Shown: positions 14,846-26,462, counted from the stretch's first letter. The stretch: 45,871 bases of DNA from a beta proteobacterium AAP51 (GCA_001295905.1 LJHT01000007.1:1-45871); one strand, 5' to 3'. Notes: generated by a model from the letters alone, not told the origin. Numbers and translations: made by a program.

Positions 14846-15994
14846 ATGCGCATCACCAAGCTGACGACCTACCGCGTACCGCCGCGGTGGATGTTCCTGA
14901 AGATCGAAACCGACGAAGGCGTCGTGGGCTGGGGCGAGCCCGTCATCGAAGGCCGCGCCCGCACGGTGGAAACCGCCGTGCACGAGCTGAGCAGCGTGCT
15001 GGTGGGCCAGGACCCCGCGCGCATCAACGACCTGTGGCAGGCCATGTACCGCGGCGGCTTCTACCGCGGCGGCCCCATCCTGATGAGCGCCATCGCCGGG
15101 GTGGACCAGGCGCTGTGGGACATCAAGGGCCAGGTGCTGGGCCAGCCCGTCTACCAGCTGCTGGGCGGGCTGGTGCGCGACCGCATGAAGGTCTATTCCT
15201 GGGTGGGCGGCGACCGGCCGGCCGATGTCATCCGCGACATCAAGCGCCTGCGCGAAGGCGGCTTCGACACCTTCAAGATGAACGGCACCGAAGAGCTGGG
15301 CCTCGTGGACAGCGCGCGCAAGATCGACGAAGCCGTGGCGCGCATCGCCGAGATACGCGCGGCCTTTGGGCACGAGATCGAGTTCGGCATCGACTTCCAT
15401 GGCCGCGTGGCCGTGCCCATGGCCAAGCCGCTGCTGCGCGCGCTGGAACCCTACCGCCCGCTGTTCGTGGAAGAACCCGTGCTGGCCGAACACAGCGAGC
15501 AGTACGCGCGCCTGGCCGAGCACACCAGCATTCCGCTGGCCGCCGGCGAACGCATGTTCTCGCGCTTCGACTTCAAGCGCGTGTTTGCCGGCGGCGGCCT
15601 GGCCATCGTGCAGCCCGATCTCTCGCACGCTGGCGGCATCACCGAGTGCGTGAAGATCGCCGCCATGGCCGAGGCGCACGACGTGGCCTTCGCCCCGCAC
15701 TGCCCGCTGGGGCCGGTGGCGCTGGCCGCCTGCCTGGCGGTGGACTTCGTCTCGCACAACGCCGTGCTGCAAGAGCAGAGCATGGGCATTCACTACAACC
15801 AGGGCGCCGAGCTGCTGGACTACGTGAAGAACCGCGACGACTTCCACATCGAAAACGGCTGCATCCGCCCCCTGCCCGGGCCGGGGCTGGGCGTGCAGAT
15901 CGACGAAGAGCGCGTCATCGAAGCCAGCAAAAACGCACCCGACTGGCACAACCCCGTCTGGCGCCATGCCGACGGCAGCGTGGCCGAGTGGTGA
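14846..15994 (+). CDS. dgoD: D-galactonate dehydratase
   Basis: This enzyme dehydrates D-galactonate to 2-keto-3-deoxy-D-galactonate, the first committed step of galactonate use. It is 382 residues, the same length as the E. coli protein, with enolase-superfamily architecture: a capping domain (1-120) and a modified TIM barrel. The residues known for the family are in register: Asp183 and His185 in GIDFHG, Glu209 in FVEEP and Glu235 in AAGER (metal ligands Asp183, Glu209 and Glu235), and the catalytic base His285 in FAPHCPLGP. The start has AAGG upstream at moderate distance. The stop TGA shares its A with the ATG of dgoK, so the genes are coupled. First gene of the locus. Confidence 0.96.
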   Translation: MRITKLTTYRVPPRWMFLKIETDEGVVGWGEPVIEGRARTVETAVHELSSVLVGQDPARINDLWQAMYRGGFYRGGPILMSAIAGVDQALWDIKGQVLGQPVYQLLGGLVRDRMKVYSWVGGDRPADVIRDIKRLREGGFDTFKMNGTEELGLVDSARKIDEAVARIAEIRAAFGHEIEFGIDFHGRVAVPMAKPLLRALEPYRPLFVEEPVLAEHSEQYARLAEHTSIPLAAGERMFSRFDFKRVFAGGGLAIVQPDLSHAGGITECVKIAAMAEAHDVAFAPHCPLGPVALAACLAVDFVSHNAVLQEQSMGIHYNQGAELLDYVKNRDDFHIENGCIRPLPGPGLGVQIDEERVIEASKNAPDWHNPVWRHADGSVAEW

Positions 15995-16965
15995 TGCAGT
16001 CCCAAAGCCAGGACAGCGCACCCGGCCCGGCACAGCTGATTGCGCTGGACTGGGGCAGCACCCGGCTGCGCGCCTACCTGCTGGGCGCGGGCGGCGCGGT
16101 GCTGGCCACGCAGCACTCCGAGGCTGGCGCGTCGGTGCTGCGCGGCGAGGCTGCCTTTGCGGCCGCGCTGGCCGCGCTGGTGGGCGGCTGGCGCGCCGCG
16201 CAGCCGGGCCTGCCGCTGCTGGCCAGCGGCATGGTGGGCAGCCAGCACGGCTGGCGCGAAGCGCCCTATGTGGCCTGCCCGGCCGATACCCAGGCGCTGG
16301 CGCGCCACACCCTGGCGCTGGAGGCCGGCCTGCACATCGTGCCCGGCCTGCGCCACGAAGGCACGCAGCCCGACGTGATGCGCGGCGAAGAAACGCAGAT
16401 CGTCGGCGCGCTGGCACAGCACCCCGAGCTGGCCGCTTCGGCCTGCCTGGTGCTGCCGGGCACCCATTCGAAATGGGCGCGGGTGCAGGGCGGGCGCATC
16501 ACCGGCTTTGCGACGCACATGACGGGCGAGCTGTATGCGCTGCTGCGCCAGCATTCGGTGCTGGCGCGGTTGATGCCGCCCGAGGGTGATTCAGCAGCTT
16601 CAGCAGCAGCGCCCGCCGCGGCCCAGGCCTTCGAACGCGGCGTGCAGGCGGCGCGGCAGGAAGGCGGCCTGGCACACCAGCTCTTTGCCGTGCGCACGCT
16701 GGGCCTGTTCCGGCAGCTCGCCCCCGAGGCGCTGGCCGACTACCTCTCGGGCCTGCTCATCGGCCATGAAATCGCCAGCGAGCTGCGCACGGGCACGCCC
16801 GCGCAGCGGGCCCTGGTGGGCGAGCCCGCCTTGTGCGCACGCTATGCGCAGGCCCTGGCCTGCTTCGGCCAGCCCGCGCCGCTGCAGCTGCCCCACACCG
16901 CACCGGCCGGCCTGTGGCTGCTGGCGCAGCAAGCCGGGCTGCTGGCCACGGCACAGGCGGCCTGA
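15994..16965 (+). CDS. dgoK: 2-dehydro-3-deoxygalactonokinase
   Basis: This enzyme phosphorylates 2-keto-3-deoxygalactonate at C6 with ATP in the De Ley-Doudoroff route. The 323-residue protein shows the DgoK pattern: ALDWGSTRLRAYLL at the N-terminus (phosphate loop of the ASKHA fold), ASGMVGSQHGWREAPYV in the middle, and LPGTHSKWARVQGGRITGF with THMTGELYALL in the nucleotide-binding half. It is about 30 residues longer than the E. coli enzyme, partly from a short N-terminal Gln/Ser segment and an Ala-rich insert around 195-205. The ATG at 15994 overlaps the dgoD stop; a GTG lies directly before it. It is followed after one base by the aldolase gene. Confidence 0.92.
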   Translation: MQSQSQDSAPGPAQLIALDWGSTRLRAYLLGAGGAVLATQHSEAGASVLRGEAAFAAALAALVGGWRAAQPGLPLLASGMVGSQHGWREAPYVACPADTQALARHTLALEAGLHIVPGLRHEGTQPDVMRGEETQIVGALAQHPELAASACLVLPGTHSKWARVQGGRITGFATHMTGELYALLRQHSVLARLMPPEGDSAASAAAPAAAQAFERGVQAARQEGGLAHQLFAVRTLGLFRQLAPEALADYLSGLLIGHEIASELRTGTPAQRALVGEPALCARYAQALACFGQPAPLQLPHTAPAGLWLLAQQAGLLATAQAA

Positions 16966-16966
16966 G

Positions 16967-17671
16967 ATGAACCCCAACACCGACACCCACCCCACCCTCG
17001 CCCCCAGCGCCGACGGCGCGCTGCCTGCGGCCTTCCACGCCGCCGTCAACGCCGCCTTCCTCGCTGCACTGCAGGCCTTGCCACTGGTGGCCATCCTTCG
17101 CGGCGTGAAGCCCGAAGAGGTGGAAGCCATCGGCGACGCGCTGCATGCCGAAGGCTTCCGGCTCATCGAAGTGCCGCTGAATTCACCCGACGCGCTGCAG
17201 TCCATCGCGCGGCTGGCGCGCCGCCTGCCGGCGGGCACGGTGGTGGGCGCAGGCACCGTGCTCAGCGTGCAGGCCGTGGCCGATGTGCAGGCAGCTGGCG
17301 GCCGGCTCATCGTGATGCCGCATGCCGACGCCGCCGTCATCCGTGAAGCCAAGCGGCGCGGCCTGTGCTGCGTGCCCGGCGCCGCCACGCCCACCGAGGC
17401 CTTCGCCGCGCTGCAGGCCGGGGCCGATGCGCTGAAGCTGTTTCCCGCCGAGCTCGTCACCCCCGCGGTGCTGAAGGCCGTGCGCGCCGTGCTGCCCCCG
17501 GCGCTGAAGCTGCTGCCGGTGGGCGGCATCACCCCCGACACGATGGCCCCCTACGTGCGCGCCGGCGCCACCGGCTTCGGCCTGGGCTCGGCGCTCTACA
17601 GCCCCGGCCTCACTGCTGCCGAGGTGGGCGCGCGCGCGCGCGCCTTCGTGCAGGCCTGGCAACGTTTGTGA
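16967..17671 (+). CDS. dgoA: 2-dehydro-3-deoxy-6-phosphogalactonate aldolase
   Basis: The enzyme cleaves 2-keto-3-deoxy-6-phosphogalactonate to pyruvate and D-glyceraldehyde-3-phosphate. The 234-residue class I aldolase has Schiff-base Lys157 in ADALKLFPAE and catalytic Glu68 in FRLIEVPLNSP, with GAGTVLS, PGAATPTE and LLPVGGITPDT as barrel landmarks. An N-terminal extension of about 30 residues precedes the usual start of the family. If translation began further in, the core would match the roughly 205 residues of E. coli DgoA, but no better start with a ribosome-binding site is seen. The ATG is one base after the dgoK stop. The last codons contain an alternating GC run at 17631-17642. Confidence 0.93.
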   Translation: MNPNTDTHPTLAPSADGALPAAFHAAVNAAFLAALQALPLVAILRGVKPEEVEAIGDALHAEGFRLIEVPLNSPDALQSIARLARRLPAGTVVGAGTVLSVQAVADVQAAGGRLIVMPHADAAVIREAKRRGLCCVPGAATPTEAFAALQAGADALKLFPAELVTPAVLKAVRAVLPPALKLLPVGGITPDTMAPYVRAGATGFGLGSALYSPGLTAAEVGARARAFVQAWQRL

Positions 17672-17681
17672 AAGTCTCTGG

Positions 17682-20111
17682 ATGAACTTCTTCGCGATGA
17701 AGCACCCCCTCCTGGCCAGCGGCGCGCTGCTGGCCGCCTTGCTGGCCCCACCGGCCACAGCCCAGACGCTGCTGAAGCTGGACGCCCGCGCCGACGTGCC
17801 GGCACCACAGAGTGGCCACATCCAGATGGGCAGCGCACGCACGCCCCAGGGCCAGACGCTGGGCGCCAACAACCAGTACCTGCTGAAAAACGGCCAGCCC
17901 TGGCTGCCGGTGATGGCCGAGTACCACTACGCGCGTGCGCCGGTGTCGCAGTGGCAGGCGCAGCTGCACTTGCTGAAGGCATCGGGCATCGACATCGTGG
18001 CCAGCTATGTGTTCTGGAACCACCACGAAGAGCAGGACGGCCGTTTCGACTGGAGCGACCGCCGCGACCTGCGCCGCTTCGTGCAGATGGCGCAGGCCGC
18101 CGGCCTGAAGGTGGTGGTGCGCATCGGCCCCTGGTTCCACGGCGAGGCGCGCTACGGGGGCATCCCCGACTGGGTGGTGGACGCCATGCCCACGCGCCGC
18201 AACGACCCCGAGTACCTGCGCTATGTCGAGCGCTTCTACAACCGCATCGGCCAGCAAATCCAGGGCCTGTACTGGAAGGACGGCGGCCCCATCGTCGGCG
18301 TGCAGCTGGAGAACGAATACAACCTCACCGGCCCCGGCCAGGGCGAGGCCCACATCAGCACGCTCAAGAGCCTGGCGCTGAAGGCCGGCATGGACGTGCC
18401 GCTCTACACCGTGACGGGCTGGGACGGCGCCATCTACCCCAGCGGCGAGGTGGTGCCGGTGCTCGGCGGCTACGCCGACGCGCCCTGGGCCAACCACACC
18501 ACCGAAATGCCGCCGCGCGAGACCTATGCCTTCCGCTTCGGCAGCCGCGTCACGGGCGACCTGGGCGCGCAGACACGCGCCACGCGCCGTGGCACGGCCG
18601 AGACCGACATCGACAAGGTGCCCTTCTTCGGCGCCGAGTACGGCGGCGGCCTGCCGGCCATGTACCGCCGCCGGCCGCTGGTTTCGCCCGACGACATCAC
18701 GGCCATGCTGCCGGTGCAGGTGGGCTCGGGCGTGAACCTGCTGGGCTACTACATGTTCCACGGCGGCCGCAACCCGGTGCGCGTGGGCGGCCCGGCGCTG
18801 GAGGAAAGCACCCTGAGCGGCGGCCACAACGACACGCCGCGCATCAGCTACGACTTCCAGGCCCCGCTGGGCCCGGATGGCCAGCAGCGCCCGGTGCTGA
18901 CGCAGATGCGCCCCTGGCACTACTTCCTGGCCGAGCACGGCCCGCGCCTGGCCTTGATGACACCGCGCCGCCCGGCCGTCACACCCAGCGCGCACACCGA
19001 GCTGCAGACGCCGCGCTGGTCGGTGCGCAGCCGTGGCGACAGCGGCTTCCTGTTCTTCAACAACCACGTGCGGCTGCACCCCATGCCGGCACTGAAGGGC
19101 GTGCAGTTCGAGGTGCAGCTGCCCGGCGGCAGCCTCACGCTGCCCAGCCGGCCGGTGGACATCGCCACCGGCAGCTACTTCATGTGGCCCTTCAACCTCG
19201 ACCTGGACGGCGTGCCCCTGCGCCACGCCACGGCCATGCCCGTCACCCGGGTGGACGCCGGGCCGCTGGGCATCGTGCACGTGTTCAAGCAGACGCCCGG
19301 CATGGCGGCCGAGTTCGCGCTGCCCGAGGGCCTGAAGACGCTGGAACCCGGCACCGGGCAGCTGCAGCGCATCGGGCAGACGGCGGCCACCAGCGCCGGC
19401 GGCGCGCGCCCGGTCAGCGTGATGCTGCTTTCGCCCGAACAAGCGGCGCAGCTGCAGGTGCTGGAGCTGGCGGGCCAGCGCCGGCTGGTCTTCAGCGCCC
19501 AGCAGGCCTGGGTGGACCGCGGCCAGCTGCAGCTGCGCGGCCTGGCCACGCAGCCGCTGCAGGCGGCCGTGTTCCCCACGCTGCCGCAACCCCGTGCCGC
19601 CGGCTTGCAAGCCCGCCAGGACGGCGTGCTGCAGCGCCTGAGCCTGCCCGCCCTGACGGCGGAACTGCCGCTGCAGGTGAGCGCCACGCGCAGCGCCGGC
19701 ACCGCGCCGCGGCTGTTGATCGGCGGCGTGGCCGGCGCGGCCGTGCAGCCCATTCCCGAGGCCTTCGCGGTGGCCGCCAGCTGGGCGCTGCAGCTGCCCG
19801 CCGCCTGGCCGCGTGGCGTGGAAGACGTGCTGCTGGAACTCGACTTCGTCGGCGACATCGGCCGCGTTTTCGAGGGCACGCGCATGGTCGACGACTGGTA
19901 CTACAACGGCCAGCTCTGGCAGATGGGGCTGGGCGCGCTGGGCGTGAAGGCCGGGCAGTCGCTCAAGCTCAACGTGCTGCCCTTGCGCGCCGATGCGCCC
20001 ATCTACATTGAAGCGCCGCACCGCCCGCGTTTTGCCGAAGGGCAAAGCCAGGTGGCCGAGCTGCGCGGCGCGCGCCTGCTGCCGGTGCGCCGCGCCAGCA
20101 TCGCGCCCTGA
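17682..20111 (+). CDS. Exported GH35-type beta-galactosidase
   Basis: This 809-residue glycoside hydrolase probably removes terminal galactose from oligo- or polysaccharides outside the cytoplasm. It begins with a Sec-type signal peptide (to about ATAQ at 28); ATG 17697 is an alternative start that leaves the signal intact. The TIM barrel occupies about 45-450. GGPIVGVQLENEYN (201-214) carries the acid/base Glu212 and FFGAEYGGG the probable nucleophile Glu319; WFHGEARYGGIPDWV is a further GH35 landmark. The remainder is beta-rich accessory domains, ending in a jelly-roll-like segment with VDDWYYNGQLWQMGL. It lies 10 bases after dgoA, placing galactose release and galactonate catabolism under one control. 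Substrate linkage cannot be read from sequence. Confidence 0.85.
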   Translation: MNFFAMKHPLLASGALLAALLAPPATAQTLLKLDARADVPAPQSGHIQMGSARTPQGQTLGANNQYLLKNGQPWLPVMAEYHYARAPVSQWQAQLHLLKASGIDIVASYVFWNHHEEQDGRFDWSDRRDLRRFVQMAQAAGLKVVVRIGPWFHGEARYGGIPDWVVDAMPTRRNDPEYLRYVERFYNRIGQQIQGLYWKDGGPIVGVQLENEYNLTGPGQGEAHISTLKSLALKAGMDVPLYTVTGWDGAIYPSGEVVPVLGGYADAPWANHTTEMPPRETYAFRFGSRVTGDLGAQTRATRRGTAETDIDKVPFFGAEYGGGLPAMYRRRPLVSPDDITAMLPVQVGSGVNLLGYYMFHGGRNPVRVGGPALEESTLSGGHNDTPRISYDFQAPLGPDGQQRPVLTQMRPWHYFLAEHGPRLALMTPRRPAVTPSAHTELQTPRWSVRSRGDSGFLFFNNHVRLHPMPALKGVQFEVQLPGGSLTLPSRPVDIATGSYFMWPFNLDLDGVPLRHATAMPVTRVDAGPLGIVHVFKQTPGMAAEFALPEGLKTLEPGTGQLQRIGQTAATSAGGARPVSVMLLSPEQAAQLQVLELAGQRRLVFSAQQAWVDRGQLQLRGLATQPLQAAVFPTLPQPRAAGLQARQDGVLQRLSLPALTAELPLQVSATRSAGTAPRLLIGGVAGAAVQPIPEAFAVAASWALQLPAAWPRGVEDVLLELDFVGDIGRVFEGTRMVDDWYYNGQLWQMGLGALGVKAGQSLKLNVLPLRADAPIYIEAPHRPRFAEGQSQVAELRGARLLPVRRASIAP

Positions 20112-20167
20112 AAACCAGCCAGCTCGCAGCCCACAGCCGACACCGATCGCAGCCCGAGGGGAACCCC

Positions 20168-21151
20168 ATGCACACCGCCCTGCACAGCACCCCACACCCC
20201 CCGTCGCACAGCCCCGCCACGGCGGCGCCGGAACCCACCCCCGCGCCCGCCACCGAGGCCCACCTCGGGCTGGCGCTGGCACAGCAGGCCACGCTGGGCG
20301 AGGGCCTGCAATGGCAGCACGGCCGCTGGTGGTGGACCGACATCGAGGCCGCCACGCTGCAGGCCTGGCGCCCGGGCGAGGCAGCCGTGCAGGTGTGCCG
20401 CCTGCCCGACCGCCTGGGCAGCTTCGCCCACGCCCGCTCGGGCCGCGTGCTGTTGGGCCTGGCCAAGCGCCTGGCCTACGCCACGCTGGGCCCCCAGCTC
20501 GAACTGCTGGCGCTGGACACCGCCGCACCGGTGGACGCGATGGAGCCGCGCACCCGCATCAACGACGGCCGCACCGACCGCGCCGGCAACTTCGTCTTCG
20601 GCACACTGAACGAAGCGCGCGACCGCCAGCCCGTAGCCACCATCGCCAGCTTCTACCAGTACTCCTCACGCCACGGCCTGCGCCGGCTGGCGCTGCCGGC
20701 GGTGGCCATCGCCAACAGCATCTGCTTCAGCCTGGACGGCCGCACGATGTACTTCTGCGACACGCTCAGCCAGCGCATCCACCAGTGCGACTACGACGCC
20801 GCCAGTGCCGAGGTGGCGAACGTGCGCCTCTTCACCACCATGAACCGTGCCGACGCCTGGCCCGATGGTTCCGTCGTCGATGCCGAAGGCTGCCTGTGGA
20901 ACGCGCAGTGGGGCACCGGCCGCGTCACCCGCTACGACCCCCAGGGCCGCCTGATGACGGCGCTGAAGGCCGACGCCGCGCACACCACCTGCCCGGCCTT
21001 CGGCGGTGAAGACGGCCGCGAGCTGATGCTCACCAGCGCACGCACGGGCCTGAAGCGCGAAGCCCTGGCGGCGCAGCCGCTCTCGGGCAGCCTGTTCGGC
21101 CTGCGCCTGCCGCAGGCCCTGGGCGTGCCCGACGCCCTGTTCGAAGATTGA
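20168..21151 (+). CDS. SMP-30/gluconolactonase-family lactonase
   Basis: This 327-residue six-bladed beta-propeller would, in this setting, hydrolyse galactono-lactone to galactonate. Family landmarks are GEGLQW (metal-ligand Glu), the RINDGRTDRAGNFVFGTLNE segment, NSICFSLDGRTMYFCDT (Asn and Asp ligand region) and DGSVVDAEGCLWNAQWG. The first 30 residues are a Pro/Ala/Thr/His-rich stretch, not a clear signal peptide, so the protein is probably cytoplasmic; a downstream start is possible but GAGGGG 6 bases before the ATG at 20168 supports this one. It stands between the galactosidase and the sugar importer, supplying the lactonase step between the SDR dehydrogenase and DgoD. Confidence 0.88.
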   Translation: MHTALHSTPHPPSHSPATAAPEPTPAPATEAHLGLALAQQATLGEGLQWQHGRWWWTDIEAATLQAWRPGEAAVQVCRLPDRLGSFAHARSGRVLLGLAKRLAYATLGPQLELLALDTAAPVDAMEPRTRINDGRTDRAGNFVFGTLNEARDRQPVATIASFYQYSSRHGLRRLALPAVAIANSICFSLDGRTMYFCDTLSQRIHQCDYDAASAEVANVRLFTTMNRADAWPDGSVVDAEGCLWNAQWGTGRVTRYDPQGRLMTALKADAAHTTCPAFGGEDGRELMLTSARTGLKREALAAQPLSGSLFGLRLPQALGVPDALFED

Positions 21152-21168
21152 ACAACAAGGAGACAGCC

Positions 21169-22155
21169 ATGAACATGCAAAGACGACAACTCACCGCCCT
21201 GGCCCTGGCCCTGGGCGCCGCGCCGCTGCAGGCCTGGGCCAGCGGGCCGGTGAAGATCGGCTTCCTGGTGAAGCAGCCCGAAGAGCCCTGGTTCCAGGAC
21301 GAGTGGCGCTTTGCCGAACAGGCGGCCAAGGACAAGGGCTTCACGCTGGTGAAGATCGGCATCCCCAACGGCGAAAGAACGCTGGCGGCCATCGACAACC
21401 TGGCCGCGCAGAAGGCGGCGGGCTTCGTCATCTGCGCCCCTGATGTGAAGCTGGGCGTGGCCATCCGCCGCGCCGCGCAGCGCCACCAGCTGAAGATGAT
21501 GTCGGTGGACGACCAGCTCGTCGACGGCGCCGGCAAGCCGCTGGCCGACGTGCCGCACATGGGCATCTCGGCCTACGAAATCGGCAAGCAGGCCGGCCAG
21601 GGCCTGGTGGGGGAGATGAAGGCCCGCGGCTGGAAGTTCGAGGAAGTGGGCGCGCTGCGCGTGGCCTTCGACCCGCTGCCCACCGCGCGCGAACGCACGC
21701 AAGGCGCGCTGGACGCGCTGAAGGCGGCCGGCTTTCCTGCCGCCAACGTGGTGGACGCGCCGCAGGCCAAGACCGACACCGAGAGCGCCTTCAACGCCGC
21801 CAACATCGCCTTCACGAAAAACCAGCGCCTCAAGCGCTGGGTGGCCTTCGGCATGAACGACGAAGCCGTGCTGGGCGCGGTGCGTGCCGCCGAAGGCCGC
21901 GGCATCCGGCAGGACGCGATGATCGGCGTGGGCATCGGCGGCAGCCAGACGGCCCTGAACGAATTCGCCAAGCCCACGCCCACCGGCTTCTTCGGCACCG
22001 TGCTCATCAGCCCCAAGCGCCACGGCTATGAAACCGCCGTGATGGTGTTCGAGTGGGCCACGCAGGGCAAGGTGCCGCCGCTGCTGACGCTGACCAGCGG
22101 CGCCCTCATGACGCGCCAGAACCAGGCCGCCGTGCGCAAGCAGATGGGCCTGTAG
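21169..22155 (+). CDS. Periplasmic sugar-binding protein (AraF-like, arabinose/galactose class)
   Basis: This 328-residue ligand receptor belongs to the sugar ABC class that includes E. coli AraF. The signal peptide runs from [16 protein letters not shown] to about WASG. The mature protein starts [19 protein letters not shown] and has the two-lobed periplasmic binding fold with [37 protein letters not shown] and [12 protein letters not shown], all AraF landmarks. The ATG at 21169 is preceded by AAGGAG and is clearly preferred over an in-frame ATG at 21148. Context (galactosidase, galactonate pathway) favours galactose as ligand, although AraF-type receptors also take arabinose and fucose. Confidence 0.92.
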   Translation: MNMQRRQLTALALALGAAPLQAWASGPVKIGFLVKQPEEPWFQDEWRFAEQAAKDKGFTLVKIGIPNGERTLAAIDNLAAQKAAGFVICAPDVKLGVAIRRAAQRHQLKMMSVDDQLVDGAGKPLADVPHMGISAYEIGKQAGQGLVGEMKARGWKFEEVGALRVAFDPLPTARERTQGALDALKAAGFPAANVVDAPQAKTDTESAFNAANIAFTKNQRLKRWVAFGMNDEAVLGAVRAAEGRGIRQDAMIGVGIGGSQTALNEFAKPTPTGFFGTVLISPKRHGYETAVMVFEWATQGKVPPLLTLTSGALMTRQNQAAVRKQMGL

Positions 22156-22175
22156 GCGGCGAGCACGGGCCTGTG

Positions 22176-23676
<1,501 letters not shown>

Positions 23677-23684
<8 letters not shown>

Positions 23685-24681
23685 AACCCATCCAACTTCG
23701 CTGCCCGCGACCCGCCCCGTGCCCATGAACCCGACCTCTCACCCCTGGCGCGCCCTGCTCAAGGAACACAGCATGACGCTGGGCTACGCCCTGCTGTTCG
23801 TGGTGCTGTCGCTCACCGTCGAGAACTTCTTTTCCGCGGCGAACATCGCCGGGCTGCTGCTGTCGGTGGCGCAGATCGGCATGGTGGCCTGCACCATGAT
23901 GCTGTGCCTGGCCTCGCGCGATTTCGACCTCAGCGTCGGCTCCACCGTGGCCCTGGCCGGCGTGCTGGGCGCCATCGTGCTGGAACAGACCGGCAGCCTG
24001 GGCCTGGCCATCGGCGGCGGGCTGCTGGCCGGGGCCTTGATCGGCGCCGGCAACGGCGTGCTGATTGCCTACCTGCGCGTGAACGCGCTGATTGCCACGC
24101 TGGCCACCATGCTGATGGTGCGCGGGCTGGCCTTCATCACCAGCGAAGGCCAGGCCGTGGGCATCTCCAACGAGAGTTTCATCGCGCTGGGCGACACGGC
24201 GCTGTTCGGCCTGCGCCTGCCCATCTGGGTGGCGGTGGGGTGTTTTGTGGTGTTCGGCGTGCTGCTGAACCACACCGTCTTCGGCCGCAACACGCTGGCC
24301 ATCGGCGGCAACCCCGAGGCCGCGCGCCTGGCCGGCGTGCGCGTGGAACGCCTGCGCGTGTGGATCTTCATGCTGCAGGGCATGGTGGCGGCGCTGGCGG
24401 GCATCATCCTCGCTTCGCGCATCACCAGCGGCCAGCCGAACGCGGCCATGGGCTTCGAGCTCGATGTCATCTCGGCCTGCGTGCTGGGTGGCGTGTCGCT
24501 GATGGGCGGGCGCGCACGCATCTTCGGCGTGGTCATCGGCGTGCTCATCATGGGCACGGTGGAAAACGTGATGAACCTGCTGAACGTGGATGCCTTCTAC
24601 CAGTACCTGGTGCGCGGGCTCATCCTGCTGGCCGCGGTGCTGCTGGACCAGCTGCAAAGCCGGGGCGAGCGGCGTGCCTGA
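23677..24681 (+). CDS. Sugar ABC transporter permease (AraH/RbsC-like)
   Basis: This 334-residue inner-membrane protein has eight to ten hydrophobic helices and works as a homodimer in the pentose/hexose ABC class. Characteristic segments are [39 protein letters not shown], the ALGGNPE-like [19 protein letters not shown] loop that contacts the ATPase, and [17 protein letters not shown]. The start is GTG at 23677, 8 bases after GGAGG and overlapping the ATPase stop; ATG 23725 is an alternative that loses only a polar N-terminus. It closes the three-gene importer. Confidence 0.93.
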
Positions 24682-24711
24682 CACTTCCCCCACCGCAGCT
24701 TCATACGCACC

Positions 24712-25479
24712 ATGAGCTCACGTCTGCAAGGCAAGGTGGCGCTGGTCACCGGTTCCACCCAGGGCATCGGCAAGGCCGTGGCGCGGCTGTTCGTGGCCGA
24801 GGGCGCCCGGGTCATCGTCAACGGCCTGGCAGCCGATGCCGACGGCGCTGCGCTGGTGGAGGAACTCGGGCCCGAGAACGCGCTCTTCATCGCCGCCGAC
24901 ATCGCCGACGAAGCCGCCGTGCGCGCCATGGCCGCCCAAGGCGCGGAACGCTTCGGCCCCATCACGGTGCTGGTGAACAACGCCGGCATGAACGTGTTCG
25001 CCGAGCCGCTGGAAATGACCTCGGCGCAATGGCAGCGCTGCTTCGCGGTCGACCTGGAAGGCGCCCTGCACTGCAGCCGCGCCGTGCTGCCCGGCATGCT
25101 GGCCGCCGGTGGCGGCAGCATCGTGAACATCGCCTCGGTGCACGGGCACCGCATCATTCCCGATGCCTTTCCCTACCCGGTGGCCAAACATGCGCTCATC
25201 GGGCTGACCAAGGCGCTGGGCATCCAGTACGCAGCGCGCAACGTGCGCGTGAACTCGATCTCGCCGGGGCTCATCCTGTCTGAACGGGTGGTGCAGTGGC
25301 TGGCCAGCATCCCGCCCGAAGAGGCGCAGCGCCAGGTCGACCTGCTGCCCTGCAAGCGCGTGGGCGAGCCGCTGGAAGTGGCCTACACCGCGCTCTTCCT
25401 GGCCAGCGACGAAGCGCGCTTCATCAACGCCACCGACATCCTCATCGACGGCGGGCGCTCGCAGCTGTACCACGAGTGA
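24712..25479 (+). CDS. SDR-family sugar dehydrogenase, probable galactose 1-dehydrogenase
   Basis: This 255-residue short-chain dehydrogenase/reductase has TGSTQGIG (NAD(P)-binding glycine motif), NNAG, catalytic Ser in SIVNIASVHG and YPVAK (Tyr-x3-Lys). The C-terminus ATDILIDGGRSQLYHE completes a classical SDR. Asn at the end of strand 2 (VIVNG) instead of Asp leaves cofactor preference open. The locus has a sugar importer, a lactonase and a galactonate dehydratase but no other dehydrogenase, so oxidation of D-galactose (or L-arabinose) to its lactone is the reasonable role; this is inferred from context. It lies 30 bases after the permease. Confidence 0.8.
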   Translation: MSSRLQGKVALVTGSTQGIGKAVARLFVAEGARVIVNGLAADADGAALVEELGPENALFIAADIADEAAVRAMAAQGAERFGPITVLVNNAGMNVFAEPLEMTSAQWQRCFAVDLEGALHCSRAVLPGMLAAGGGSIVNIASVHGHRIIPDAFPYPVAKHALIGLTKALGIQYAARNVRVNSISPGLILSERVVQWLASIPPEEAQRQVDLLPCKRVGEPLEVAYTALFLASDEARFINATDILIDGGRSQLYHE

Positions 25480-25511
25480 TGGGGCCGCAGGCCGGCTGTC
25501 ATCATGCCGGC

Positions 25512-26462
25512 ATGAGCAACCCGCGCAGCGACCGCTTCGTCCGTTCCCACCTGAAGACCCGGCAGCTGGTGCTGCTGGTGGAACTGGGCCGCCACGGCTC
25601 CATCCTGCACGCGGCCGAGGCCGCGCACCTCACGCAGCCGGCGGCTTCCAAGCTGCTGGCCGAGCTGGAACACGCGCTGGGCGTGAAGCTCTTCGAACGC
25701 CTGCCGCGCGGCGTGGCGCCCACCTCGCATGGCGAGGTGATGATCCGCCGCGCCGGGGCCGCGCTGGCCGAGTTGGACGCCGGCCACCAAGAGGTGATGG
25801 AGCTGCTCTCGGGCCTGCAAGGGCGCGTGGCGGTGGGCGCGGTGCTCACGCCTTCCACCACGCTGCTGCCGGCGGCGGTGGTGGCGCTGAAGGCGCTGCA
25901 GCCGCGCGTGCAGGTGGCCATCACGGTGGACACCAGCAAGCTGCTCACGCAGCAGCTGCAGAACGGCGAGCTCGACCTCGTCATCGGTCGCGTGCTGGAC
26001 AGCGCCTCGGCCGCGCAGCTGAGCTTCGAGCCCTTGCTGGACGAACCGCACAGCCTCATCGTGCGTGCCGGCCACCCGCTGGCGGGGCAGCGCGGGCTGA
26101 GCCTGAAGACGCTCAGCCAGCAGGCCTGGATACTGCCGCCGGCCGGCAGCATCCTGCGCGACCGCCTGACGGCGCTGTTCCTGAGTGCCGGGCTCGACCA
26201 GCCGCAGCAGGCCGTGGAAACGCTCTCCCCGCCAGTGGTGACGCAGCTGCTGGTGCAAAGCGACATGGTCGTGGCGCTGCCGCCCGAGCTGGTGCAGCCC
26301 TACCTGGAAGCCGGCCTGCTGCAGGTGCTGGACTTCGACCTCGGCCTGCGCATGGACGCCTACGGCCTGATCACGCGGCGCGGCCACCAGCCTTCACCCG
26401 GTGCCGCCTTGATGCTGGGCTGCCTGCGCGAAGAGGCGCGGCGCCGGGGCCTGGGCGCGTGA
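25512..26462 (+). CDS. LysR-family regulator of the galactose locus (GbpR-like)
   Basis: This 316-residue LysR-type regulator has an N-terminal winged helix-turn-helix (LVELGRHGSILHAAEAAHLT then QPAASKLLAELEHALGVKLF). A co-inducer domain of two alpha/beta subdomains follows from about residue 95. It resembles GbpR of alphaproteobacteria, a LysR regulator of galactose-binding-protein genes, and here closes a galactose locus 32 bases after the dehydrogenase gene on the same strand; that function is inference. LysR genes are usually divergent from their targets, so its co-directional place implies it acts on the distant promoter upstream of dgoD. The ATG at 25512 has no strong ribosome-binding site. 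Confidence 0.9.
   Translation: MSNPRSDRFVRSHLKTRQLVLLVELGRHGSILHAAEAAHLTQPAASKLLAELEHALGVKLFERLPRGVAPTSHGEVMIRRAGAALAELDAGHQEVMELLSGLQGRVAVGAVLTPSTTLLPAAVVALKALQPRVQVAITVDTSKLLTQQLQNGELDLVIGRVLDSASAAQLSFEPLLDEPHSLIVRAGHPLAGQRGLSLKTLSQQAWILPPAGSILRDRLTALFLSAGLDQPQQAVETLSPPVVTQLLVQSDMVVALPPELVQPYLEAGLLQVLDFDLGLRMDAYGLITRRGHQPSPGAALMLGCLREEARRRGLGA

Noticed and set aside
17631..17642. Alternating GC run as possible Z-DNA or unstable tract
   Set aside because: Only about six dinucleotides, inside the aldolase coding region encoding Ala-Arg-Ala-Arg; ordinary for this GC content.
17610..20528. Open minus-strand frame of 972 codons
   Set aside because: Shadow of the GH35 galactosidase and the lactonase start; no recognisable domain.
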